From an uncultured Collinsella sp. (GTDB lineage Bacteria > Actinomycetota > Coriobacteriia > Coriobacteriales > Coriobacteriaceae): DNA of 13,975 nt. The stretch is taken from contig URUC01000053.1 in the NCBI GenBank assembly GCA_900550965.1, forward strand, positions 1 to 13,975. The letters run 5' to 3'. Under the pieces are notes generated by a model. The model searched no databases, was not told where the DNA came from, and worked only from the letters and a program-made list of their open reading frames with translations. A program made the translations under genes and the position numbers. Below, piece by piece: positions 7,347 to 13,975 of the stretch. Each line of letters opens with the position of its first letter. The stretch's first letter is position 1.

Positions 7347-9413
7347 CTATCGAACCGAAGAATCGCCCGAGGCCGAAGAGGTATCGGGCTCGTCATAAAT
7401 CACGCCGAGCACGTCGCGCACGACATGCATCGCGGTATCTGAGCCGCCGCCGCCCTGCTCCAGGACAGTAGCGATGACATACTTGGGGTCATCGGCCGGT
7501 GCATAGGCGCAGAACCACGCGTATTCGTCCTCGCCGCTTTTCTCGCCCGTGCCCGACTTGCCGTATACCTGCGGCGTCAGGGTGCCAAAGTGAGCCGCCA
7601 GGGACGTCGATGCCGTGTAAATCACGTCGTGCATGCCGTTGCGGACAAGAGCCAAATCCGAATCGCTGTTGATCTTGGCCTCCAGGCGCTTCTTCTTGCC
7701 CTTTCCGTTGTACTTATAGGCATCGCCGTCGCCATCGCGCGACACGGCAGACAAAAACACGTGAGGCACGTACTGTTTGCCGCCGTTGGCAAGACCCATA
7801 TAGGCGCACGCCATCTGCAGGGGCGTCACCAGGATGTCGCCCTGGCCGATGGCAATGTTGGTCATATCGCCGGCATTCCACTTGCGGTCCTCGGCAGAGG
7901 CGTCGGTGAAGTACGACTCTTTCCACTCGGCATCGGGAATACGGCCCGCGCCCTCACTCGGCAGATCGATACCGCAGGTCTTGCCTAGGCCCCAGCGACG
8001 AAAGACCTCCTGCAGGCCCTCGGGATGATGGTCGTTGTAGAAAAACGCCTTGCCCATATCGTAGAACACGGGGTCGCACGAGTTGGCGATACCCGACTGC
8101 AGCGTCATGGTGCCGTGGCCAGACGTCAGCCAGCAGCGCTTGCCCCAAGCCTTGCCCAGGCCCGTCCAATAGCCCGTGCAGTTAGTTGTCTGCGTTGAAG
8201 TGTAGGTTCCAAACTCAAGACCGGCCAGTGCCGAGAGCGGCTTGATGGTCGAGGCCGACATGTACTGTCCGCTAATGGCGCGGTTGAGCAGCGGGTGCGA
8301 ACCCTTGTCATCATTGAGCTCGGTCCACACGTCATTTGAGACGCCGCCGATAAAGACGGACGGATCGAACTTGGGCTCGCTCGCCATGCCCAGGATCTCG
8401 CCATTGTTGGGATCGAGACACACCACAGCGCCGTTGCCGGCATTGCTGTAGCCAGTGGTCTTGGCAAGCTCGATGGCGCTCGCCAGCGCCGTCTCACAGG
8501 CCTGTTGGATCTTAAGGTCGAGCGTGAGCTTAATGTCGGAGCCGGCCTTGGCGGGCACGGCGCCGGCCTGACCGGTCACATTGCCCGAGGCATCGACCTT
8601 GACGGTCTGCTCGCCACGAATACCCTGCAGCAGGTTTTCGTAGTAGCTCTCAACACCCGCCTGGCCCACGATATCGCCCGACTGGTACGTAATCCGGCCA
8701 GCAGAAGCATCATCACCAGAGGTTTTCTTATTCTGGGCCTCGAGCTGCTCGGAGGTAATGGTGCCGGTATAGCCCAAGATATGGCATGCCGTCTCGCCAT
8801 ATGGATACTGGCGCTCGGTACGCTCGGCAATCTTGACGCCCGGGAACTCGCCGGCGTGCTCCTGAATATAGGCAACCGTGGAGCGACGGACGTCCGTCGC
8901 GATGGTATGCAGGCTCTGAGCGCCCTCGGAATTGTCCTGAATATTGCGCAGCACCGCCACGTAGGGCATACCTAGCACGTTGGCAAGATGGCGAACCAGA
9001 ACCTCATCCTCGGCAAGGTCGCGGTAGGCCACGACAGCAAGTGAGGGACGGTTCTGGACAAGCGCCACGCCATTGCGGTCGAGGATGCGGCCGCGCACAG
9101 CGGGTGTGGTAACGGTGCGCGTCTGATTGCTATTAGCCTGCTTCTCGTAATAGTCCGACGAGACCATCTGCATGCCCCACAGCTTGACGGCAAGCGCCGC
9201 GAACATCGCGCCCACACCCGTGGTGAGGATGGAGAAGCGGCCCTTAAAGGCGGTCGCCGCGGTATTGCCCTCGCCCTCGGTGGCGCGCGGGGCCGTTCCA
9301 TGCTGCGTATCGTAGGTAAAACGGGAATCGCCGCGACGCATGATGACCAGCGCGACCACGATGGCCACAACCAGCACGATACCGGCGATAATAACCGTCA
9401 TCTGGGAAGACAT
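7347..9413 (-). CDS. mrdA: Class B penicillin-binding protein 2 (elongation transpeptidase)
   Basis: PBP2 cross-links peptidoglycan strands made by RodA on the outer side of the membrane. The 688 residues contain the pedestal/dimerisation region (about 100-290, with VRGRILDRNG at 107-116) and the transpeptidase domain. Its active-site motifs are STIK with nucleophile S388 and K391, SCD (445-447, the SxD form also used in E. coli PBP2) and KSGT (619-622). C411 and C427 frame a segment before GHG and may form a disulfide, as in other Gram-positive PBP2 proteins. Two hydrophobic segments, about 5-25 and 62-83, precede the pedestal, whereas PBP2 normally has one. The ATG at 9413 is backed by GGGGAGG seven bases upstream, overlapping the mreD stop. 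Placement between mreD and rodA supports the elongation role. Beta-lactams would be expected to acylate S388. Confidence 0.95.
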   Translation of the reverse strand: MSSQMTVIIAGIVLVVAIVVALVIMRRGDSRFTYDTQHGTAPRATEGEGNTAATAFKGRFSILTTGVGAMFAALAVKLWGMQMVSSDYYEKQANSNQTRTVTTPAVRGRILDRNGVALVQNRPSLAVVAYRDLAEDEVLVRHLANVLGMPYVAVLRNIQDNSEGAQSLHTIATDVRRSTVAYIQEHAGEFPGVKIAERTERQYPYGETACHILGYTGTITSEQLEAQNKKTSGDDASAGRITYQSGDIVGQAGVESYYENLLQGIRGEQTVKVDASGNVTGQAGAVPAKAGSDIKLTLDLKIQQACETALASAIELAKTTGYSNAGNGAVVCLDPNNGEILGMASEPKFDPSVFIGGVSNDVWTELNDDKGSHPLLNRAISGQYMSASTIKPLSALAGLEFGTYTSTQTTNCTGYWTGLGKAWGKRCWLTSGHGTMTLQSGIANSCDPVFYDMGKAFFYNDHHPEGLQEVFRRWGLGKTCGIDLPSEGAGRIPDAEWKESYFTDASAEDRKWNAGDMTNIAIGQGDILVTPLQMACAYMGLANGGKQYVPHVFLSAVSRDGDGDAYKYNGKGKKKRLEAKINSDSDLALVRNGMHDVIYTASTSLAAHFGTLTPQVYGKSGTGEKSGEDEYAWFCAYAPADDPKYVIATVLEQGGGGSDTAMHVVRDVLGVIYDEPDTSSASGDSSVR

Positions 9414-9426
9414 CTACGGGCCTCCC

Positions 9427-9990
9427 CTATTTGAGCTTGCGGGTCTTGGGCTTAAAGCGCATGCCCGTCTGGCGTCCGCCACGTGCGGAGAATCCATAAC
9501 CGGACTGCGGCACGACGCCGGACATCAAAAACGGAATGGCAACCAGACCCGTCAGGATCGAAGACGGCAGCGCATGGCCGAAGAGCGCCACGACAAAGCT
9601 CGTCTCCAAACCCATAAACAGCAAGATGATGCTGTAGATCACATTAATGACAAGCGCGAAGGCACCCACAGTGATGCCGCGCGCGCTCGGGGTACCGCCC
9701 GTCTGACCGGCGGCGCTATGCACCAGGGCAAAAGAACCCACGGTCAGGAGCGACATAACGCCCACCGGCACGGCAGCGGAAAGGTCATAGAACAAGCCGC
9801 TGCAAAAACCGCACACGACGGCACGGGTCGGGTCGCCCGAGAACACGCTTAAGCACACCAGGATAATCATAAAGTTGACGCGACCGCCCGCAATGGAGAT
9901 CTGCGGTGCCAGGCCTGCCTGCAACAGCACGCACACGATGGCGGCGATTACAAACGTGCGGGAGCTCATCCCCTGCTCGTGTAGATCCAT
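9427..9990 (-). CDS. mreD: Rod shape-determining protein MreD
   Basis: MreD is a small polytopic membrane protein of the elongation complex that works with MreC. The 187-residue product is mostly hydrophobic, with about five membrane helices and the family-like stretch GRVNFMIILVCLSVF followed by GFCSGLFYDL. It ends in a basic tail (KPKTRKLK). I start at the ATG at 9990 rather than the one at 9996, because GGGGG at 9998-10002 is seven bases from the former and one base from the latter. That ribosome site contains the last base of the mreC TAG stop (TAGGGGG). MreD is poorly conserved in sequence, so the call rests on hydropathy, size and position between mreC and mrdA, which together are strong. 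Confidence 0.9.
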   Translation of the reverse strand: MDLHEQGMSSRTFVIAAIVCVLLQAGLAPQISIAGGRVNFMIILVCLSVFSGDPTRAVVCGFCSGLFYDLSAAVPVGVMSLLTVGSFALVHSAAGQTGGTPSARGITVGAFALVINVIYSIILLFMGLETSFVVALFGHALPSSILTGLVAIPFLMSGVVPQSGYGFSARGGRQTGMRFKPKTRKLK

Positions 9991-9997
9991 GGACATG

Positions 9998-10002
9998 CCC
10001 CC
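9998..10002 (-). promoter_or_regulatory. Ribosome binding site deciding the mreD start
   Basis: Minus strand GGGGG fused to the mreC stop as TAGGGGG. Spacing is seven bases to the ATG at 9990 and only one base to the ATG at 9996, so the downstream ATG is preferred. Confidence 0.6.
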
Positions 10003-11000
10003 TATTCGCTCGAGCCGGAATCGGTCGTCTCGGACGTGTCGGAACTGTCATCCGGGCTCTCGTCCTTCGTCTTGGTCGCAGCATCGCGCGACGTTCCCTG
10101 CGGCGTGCTGTTGGCCGTGTTCACGTCCTCATCCGAGGCCGACTGTTCGTCGGTCAGCGAGGTGATGACCAGCACTTCCTCGTTGTTCTCGGCCGTCGTC
10201 TGGGCGCGCACCACAATGGTGTAGTACACGTCGTTTGCCGATTTCTCAACCGACGAGACGGTGCCGAGCGGAAGACCCTTGGGGAACACACCGCCAATGC
10301 CCGAGGTCACGATGATGTCGCCAACCTTAACGTCGGAATCGACGCTCACATACTCAAGACGCAGCGTGCCGTCAGCCTGACCCTGCAGCATGCCCTGGGC
10401 GCGCGTGTCCTGCACCATAGCGGACACGCCCGAGTTCTCGTCGCCAATCAGGCGCACGGTAGAGGTCTTGGCCGAGACTTCGATGATCTGTCCGATAACA
10501 CCAGCCGAACTCGTCACAGGCATGTTGATGGTAAGCCCGTCTGTAGAACCCTTGTCGATGGTGACGGTCGAGGTCCAGGCATCGCCCGAGGCGCCGACGA
10601 TACGAGCTGCAGTGGACTTGAGGCTGTAGGTCGACTGCAGACCGACCAGACCCTCCAGTCGCTCGGCGGTCTTTTGAGCCTCGGAGAGCTCGGCGACCTT
10701 AGAGGTCAGCTCCTCGTTTTGCTTCTTAAGCTCGTCAAGCGTGTCCTGCGACGCCGTAAGGTTAGAGAACACGTTACCGACCGCATTGAAGGGAGCCGCC
10801 ACAGCCGAGCCCAGAAAACGCACCGGCGAGGTAATCGTCGTCACGCCCGAACGCACGGCATGAATCGGCCCTGCCTCGCCCTCGCGGATGTAAAACGTGA
10901 GCAGCAACACCGAAATCAGGCTGAAAACAATCAACGGGCGCATACCCGTTGATTGTCGCTTGGTATTCAGATTTGTGGAGAAACCCGAAGATCGTGCCAA
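10002..11000 (-). CDS. mreC: Rod shape-determining protein MreC
   Basis: MreC links MreB filaments to extracytoplasmic wall enzymes and activates PBP2. The 332 residues have a short cytoplasmic start, one membrane helix (about 22-38), a coiled coil (about 82-120, with DELKKQNEELTSKVAELSEA) and the paired beta domains of the family (about 125-281). The beta region includes VIGQIIEVSAKTSTVRLIGD and GDIIVTSGIGGVFPKGLPLG. After residue 285 an extra tail of about 48 residues is almost all Ser, Thr, Asp, Glu and small residues. The start is TTG at 11000, with AAGGTGG seven bases upstream; the next in-frame Met is residue 20, just before the membrane helix. mreB ends 21 bases upstream and mreD follows after 11 bases. 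Identity is secure. Confidence 0.95.
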   Translation of the reverse strand: MARSSGFSTNLNTKRQSTGMRPLIVFSLISVLLLTFYIREGEAGPIHAVRSGVTTITSPVRFLGSAVAAPFNAVGNVFSNLTASQDTLDELKKQNEELTSKVAELSEAQKTAERLEGLVGLQSTYSLKSTAARIVGASGDAWTSTVTIDKGSTDGLTINMPVTSSAGVIGQIIEVSAKTSTVRLIGDENSGVSAMVQDTRAQGMLQGQADGTLRLEYVSVDSDVKVGDIIVTSGIGGVFPKGLPLGTVSSVEKSANDVYYTIVVRAQTTAENNEEVLVITSLTDEQSASDEDVNTANSTPQGTSRDAATKTKDESPDDSSDTSETTDSGSSE

Positions 11001-11021
11001 ATGGAATCCACCTTTTGGAAA

Positions 11022-12065
11022 TTAAGCATTGGTCTGGACGAAGCCGCCATCAAACGCATTGGCCTCGAGCACGCGGGCACAGCCGTTAACAACGTTATCG
11101 AGCGCCGTGGGGCTGACGTTGACCGAAACGCCGGTCTCATCGCGCAGGCGAACGTCGAGACCGCACAGCAGCGCGCCGCCACCGGTCAGCAAAATGCCGT
11201 AGTACATAAGGTCCGAGGCAAGATCGGGAGGCGTAGCGTCGAGTGCGTCCTTGACGGCCTTGGCCATCTCGTCGAGCGGCTTGTTGAGCGCGCGACGAAT
11301 CTCCTCGCTCTCGATGCGCACGGTCTTGGGCAGACCGGTGATCACGTCGCGGCCGTTGACCTCGACGTCGAGCTCGTCCTTGAGCGGCACGGCGGAGCCG
11401 ACCTTGATCTTGATGTCCTCTGCCGTACGCTCGCCGATGGCCAGGTTGTAGGCATCGCGAACGTGCGTGAGGATGGCCTGATCGAACTCGTCGCCGGCAA
11501 TACGGATGGACTGCGAGACGACGATGCCGCCCATAGCGATAACAGCGACCTCGGTGGTACCGCCGCCGATGTCGATGACCATGGAGCCGGTGGGTTCCTC
11601 GACGGGCAGGTCGGCGCCGATAGCGGCGGCCATGGGCTCTTCGATCAGATAGGCCTGGCGGGCACCGGCCTGGATCGTGGCCTCAAAGACAGCGCGCTTC
11701 TCGACCGACGTGACACCGGAGGGAACGCAGACGACAACACGCGGACGCGGAGTCCACGGATAGCGCTTCTCGGACGCCTTATCGATAAAGTAGCGAAGCA
11801 TGGCCTCGGTAACATCGAAGTCGGCGATGACGCCGTCCTTCAGGGGACGAACGGCCACGATGTTGCCGGGCGTACGGCCGAGCATGCGCTTTGCCTCGAT
11901 ACCGACCGCCAGGATGCGCTCGTCGTTCTTGTCGATGGCGACAACGGAGGGCTCGCGAATGACGATGCCCTTGCCGCGCACGGAGACAAGCGTATTTGCG
12001 GTGCCGAGGTCGATGGCAAGATCGCCCGCATAGCTACCGAAGAACATATCCATCAAAGAAAACAA
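11022..12065 (-). CDS. mreB: Rod shape-determining protein MreB (bacterial actin)
   Basis: MreB polymerises beneath the membrane and orients wall synthesis. The 347-residue length is normal. Actin-fold nucleotide motifs are visible: phosphate-1 AIDLGTANTLV (17-27), phosphate-2 VIDIGGGTTEVAV (163-175) and the adenosine motif GILLTGGGALL (290-300). IEEPMAAAIGADLPVEEPTG (141-160) is characteristic of MreB. The hydrophobic start MFSLMDMFFG could touch the membrane. The start is TTG at 12065, with AGGAG five bases upstream; the in-frame ATG at 12053 would be 17 bases from that site, so it is less likely. This is the first gene of the mreBCD-mrdA-rodA series, after the largest gap in the window, where a weak promoter candidate and hairpin lie. 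Identity is certain. Confidence 0.97.
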   Translation of the reverse strand: MFSLMDMFFGSYAGDLAIDLGTANTLVSVRGKGIVIREPSVVAIDKNDERILAVGIEAKRMLGRTPGNIVAVRPLKDGVIADFDVTEAMLRYFIDKASEKRYPWTPRPRVVVCVPSGVTSVEKRAVFEATIQAGARQAYLIEEPMAAAIGADLPVEEPTGSMVIDIGGGTTEVAVIAMGGIVVSQSIRIAGDEFDQAILTHVRDAYNLAIGERTAEDIKIKVGSAVPLKDELDVEVNGRDVITGLPKTVRIESEEIRRALNKPLDEMAKAVKDALDATPPDLASDLMYYGILLTGGGALLCGLDVRLRDETGVSVNVSPTALDNVVNGCARVLEANAFDGGFVQTNA

Positions 12066-12101
12066 CGCAACTCCTGATGTGTTGGATGATTGCTGGAAAA
12101 C

Positions 12102-12121
12102 TACTAGCTCATCATACTAGC
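12102..12121. repeat. Direct repeat TACTAGC upstream of mreB
   Basis: TACTAGC occurs at 12102-12108 and again at 12115-12121, with six bases between. On the minus strand it reads GCTAGTA twice. The pair flanks and overlaps the weak -10 candidate for mreB, as operator half-sites might, but no regulator can be named. Confidence 0.45.
12111..12116 (-). promoter_or_regulatory. Possible -10 element upstream of mreB
   Basis: Minus strand TATGAT matches the -10 consensus at five of six positions and would start transcription near 12104, giving a leader of about 39 bases. There is no recognisable -35 at 16-18 bases, and that region falls in the hairpin. It is a weak call. Confidence 0.3.
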
Positions 12122-12125
12122 GCAA

Positions 12126-12158
12126 GCCCGGCACCTCACTTGCGGTGAAGCGCCGGGC
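12126..12158 (-). terminator. Strong hairpin between the TPR gene and mreB, possible terminator
   Basis: The minus strand has GCCCGGC and GCCGGGC arms extended inward by GCTTCAC/GTGAGGT (with G-T wobbles), closing a CGCAA loop: about 14 pairs in 33 bases. It begins 22 bases after the stop of the TPR gene. The following bases, TTGCGCTAGT, are not a U-tract, so it may be a weak or factor-assisted terminator, an mRNA 3'-end protecting structure or a processing site. It suggests that mreB begins a new transcriptional unit. Confidence 0.5.
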
Positions 12159-12180
12159 AAAGCTAAATCCCATAAGGTCA

Positions 12181-13485
12181 CTACTGGTTGTCAGCAGCCG
12201 AGAAATCCATATCGAGCGAAGAAACGGCCCAGCCGATATGATTGTCGGAGCGCACGAATTTGACGGTGTACTCCTGCTCGCCGCCCTTGGACAGCGATGC
12301 CTTCACCTTAGCGGTCGTCTCGGTCATGGACTGATCCATGCCCTCGACGGACACGGTGGCACCCTGCGGAATCGAGGAGATGATCATCGACTTAGCGTCC
12401 TCGGACAGGCTCGAGGCCAGGCAAGACTCGGCCTTTGCGGTGTCACCGTCACCGGCAGCCTGGAACAGATCGGTAACGACAGACTCCTGAGACGGGAAGC
12501 CAAAGCCGCGCGTGTAGGCAAAGCCCAGACCGCCCGCGGCGATCAAAATGAGCAGAAGCAGCACGATGAAGACTTTGAGGCCCGTGTGGCGATGGCGGCG
12601 ACGGACCTTGGCCTGCTTACGATCCTGACGGTCCTGCTGGACCATCTCGGACTCGGACAGCGTAAAGAAGCCGGTGTCCGAGGGATCGGGCATAAACTGA
12701 CCGGTCGCGCCCGTAGGATCGAGCGGATCGACGGCAGGAGCGTCCATCGCGGGCGCCGGAGCCGTGGCCATAGCCGTCTGGGCAGACAGCGCAGCAAGCG
12801 AATCCTGCACGCGGGCAAGCTCATCGGCCTGCTCGGAGGTGAGCTGGTAGATGCCATCGGCAGTAGCGGCGTTAAAGGCGTCGAGTGCGTCGGAGGGACG
12901 GCCGGCGGCAGAAAGCGCCTGACCCATGCCGGCGTTGAGCGCACGCGTGTCGTCGCGGGGGCCGGCAAAGTCGATAGCCGTGCGGTAGGTCTCCACGGCA
13001 TCCGCCGGACGGCCGAGCTTAATGAAGCAACGACCGAGCTCGCCGAGTGCGGCGGCAGGAGCCGGATTGGCGCCGTCGATGGCGGCCTGACGGAAGGCGG
13101 TTCCCGCGTTGGCATAGTCGCCCGATTGGAACAGCGCATTGCCCAGACCCAGATAGGCCTTGAACGGCGTGGCATAGGAAGCATCCTGCGTAGCAGCAGA
13201 GAACGCCTGAGCGGCCGTCGTGTAGTCGCCCACCGCGGCGAGCGCCTTGCCGCGGTTGGTGAGCAGCGCGCCGCGCTTGCCGTAGGTGCCGTCGTTGAGG
13301 GCGGCGGCATAGGCCTCGGCGGCCTCGGCATACATGCCCAGGTGCATCAAGGCGTTGCCACGAAGGTGGTCGGCCTCGCCCATAATCTCATCGGGAGTCT
13401 TTGCCGCCCCAAGCATCTGGGCTGCAGCGGAAAAATCACCCGCGCGGTAAGCGGCGCGGCCCTGTTGGATCAGCTGGCTATTCAA
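12181..13485 (-). CDS. TPR protein with a single membrane helix and extracytoplasmic domain
   Basis: I do not recognise a named gene. The 434 residues have an N-terminal alpha-helical region of about five or six tetratricopeptide-like repeats (about 5-208; for example GNALMHLGMYAEAAEAYAAA and GNALFQSGDYANAGTAFRQA). A Pro/Ala/Asp-rich linker with two TG-containing stretches follows (about 240-280), then a basic cluster (KVRRRHRH, 293-300), one membrane helix (about 303-325) and a C-terminal domain of about 105 residues. That domain resembles small NTF2-like DUF4878-type domains. The positive cluster predicts the TPRs inside and the C-terminal domain outside. The start is TTG at 13485, with AAAGGGG six bases upstream overlapping the cyclophilin stop. 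TPRs usually bind protein partners; proximity to mreB suggests, but does not show, an envelope role. Confidence 0.8.
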   Translation of the reverse strand: MNSQLIQQGRAAYRAGDFSAAAQMLGAAKTPDEIMGEADHLRGNALMHLGMYAEAAEAYAAALNDGTYGKRGALLTNRGKALAAVGDYTTAAQAFSAATQDASYATPFKAYLGLGNALFQSGDYANAGTAFRQAAIDGANPAPAAALGELGRCFIKLGRPADAVETYRTAIDFAGPRDDTRALNAGMGQALSAAGRPSDALDAFNAATADGIYQLTSEQADELARVQDSLAALSAQTAMATAPAPAMDAPAVDPLDPTGATGQFMPDPSDTGFFTLSESEMVQQDRQDRKQAKVRRRHRHTGLKVFIVLLLLILIAAGGLGFAYTRGFGFPSQESVVTDLFQAAGDGDTAKAESCLASSLSEDAKSMIISSIPQGATVSVEGMDQSMTETTAKVKASLSKGGEQEYTVKFVRSDNHIGWAVSSLDMDFSAADNQ

Positions 13486-13491
13486 GGAAGT

Positions 13492-13498
13492 CCCCTTT
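13492..13498 (-). promoter_or_regulatory. Ribosome binding site fixing the TTG start of the TPR gene
   Basis: Minus strand AAAGGGG, six bases before the TTG at 13485. It shares bases with the TAA stop of the upstream cyclophilin gene (TAAAGGGG). Confidence 0.65.
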
Positions 13499-13975
13499 AC
13501 TCGTGAACGATCTCGACATGAACGATCTCGTCGCCGGCACGCAGCTGCGAAATCACATCGAGACCCTCGACCGTGGTACCAAAGACGGTGTAACCGGAAT
13601 CGAGGTTATGCTGGGCACCCAGGCAGAAGTAGAACTGCGAACCCGCGGAATCGGGGTCCATGGAGCGCGCCATGGCAAGGGCGCCATCGACATGGCTGTT
13701 GCGCGGATTGGTGGCGAACTCGCCCTTGATGCAGTAGCCGGGGCCACCGGTACCGGGCATGCCGTCGGGGCCCTCAAGACCGGCGGCGACGTCGGCGCCG
13801 GACATGTCGCGGGTATTGGGGTCCCCGCCCTGGATAACAAAACCGGGCACATAGCGATGGAACTTAAGGCCATCATAGAAGCCCATCGTGGAAAGCTCGC
13901 AGAAGTTCGCGACATGAATGGGAGCGCCCTCGCCGTCAAACTTGACCTTGATGGTACCCTTCGACGTCTCGATTA
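13497..13975 (-). CDS. Cyclophilin-type peptidyl-prolyl cis-trans isomerase, C-terminal part (start beyond the window)
   Basis: Cyclophilins catalyse cis-trans isomerisation at proline and help proteins fold. The reading frame is open to the window end, so the N-terminus is missing; about 158 residues are visible, starting IETSKGTIKVKF. Family motifs are FHRYVPGFVIQGGDP (with the catalytic Arg of FHR), GGPGYCIKGEF, NPRNSHVDGALAMARSMDPDSAGSQFYFCLG and YTVFGTTVEGLDVI. There is a modest insertion between GGDP and GGPGY (NTRDMSGADVAAGLEGPDGMPGT). Whether it is cytoplasmic or exported cannot be told without the N-terminus. The stop codon merges into the ribosome site of the TPR gene 11 bases downstream, so the two are probably cotranscribed. 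The family is certain. Confidence 0.93.
   Translation of the reverse strand, partial: IETSKGTIKVKFDGEGAPIHVANFCELSTMGFYDGLKFHRYVPGFVIQGGDPNTRDMSGADVAAGLEGPDGMPGTGGPGYCIKGEFATNPRNSHVDGALAMARSMDPDSAGSQFYFCLGAQHNLDSGYTVFGTTVEGLDVISQLRAGDEIVHVEIVHE

Noticed and set aside
9991..9996. Upstream ATG for mreD at 9996
   Set aside because: It lies one base from the ribosome site; the ATG at 9990 has correct spacing.
9906..12077. Two long plus-strand frames opposite mreC and mreB
   Set aside because: Both are antisense to securely identified genes and have no family features.
12145..13506. A 453-codon plus-strand frame opposite the TPR gene
   Set aside because: The minus-strand frame has TPR, membrane and ribosome-site evidence; this one is a low-complexity Gly/Arg-rich shadow.

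Overview
The window carries fourteen genes, all on the minus strand and tightly packed, so transcription runs from high to low coordinates. There is no tRNA, rRNA, mobile element or CRISPR array, and no non-coding stretch longer than about 115 bp. GC content is high, five genes start with TTG, and the order mreBCD - mrdA - rodA - radical SAM pair - rplU - rpmA - obgE - nadD is a familiar Gram-positive neighbourhood. L27 lacks the Firmicutes-type leader. Together this suggests a high-GC anaerobic Gram-positive of the Coriobacteriia, possibly Collinsella; that assignment is an inference, as no rRNA is present.

In the direction of transcription the layout is as follows. (1) 13975-12181 holds the 3' part of a cyclophilin peptidyl-prolyl isomerase, then a TPR protein with one membrane helix. 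(2) 12180-12066 is the largest gap: a strong hairpin without a good U-tract, a direct repeat and a weak promoter candidate. (3) 12065-6111 is the rod/elongation module: mreB, mreC, mreD, mrdA (PBP2) and rodA. (4) 6092-5163 is an uncharacterised DUF697-like membrane protein. (5) 5152-2466 is a radical SAM protein and its DUF2344 partner, overlapping by ATGA. (6) 2469-2441 is a good sigma-70-type promoter that drives rplU (L21) and rpmA (L27). (7) 1707-1664 is an intrinsic terminator or attenuator placed directly before the obgE ribosome binding site, followed by obgE and the start of nadD.

MreB, MreC, MreD, RodA and PBP2 together form the lateral-wall synthesis machine: an actin-like filament, its membrane linkers, a SEDS glycosyltransferase and a transpeptidase. 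The downstream genes serve ribosome structure and assembly (L21, L27, ObgE) and NAD synthesis (NadD). Most junctions are translationally tight: at five of them the stop codon of one gene is part of the Shine-Dalgarno sequence of the next.

The best candidates for undescribed biology are the DUF697-like protein with what looks like a nucleotide-binding fold that has lost its P-loop, the TPR-membrane protein beside mreB, a PBP2 with an extra N-terminal membrane helix, and the arrangement that could let ObgE and NadD output be attenuated separately from L21 and L27.
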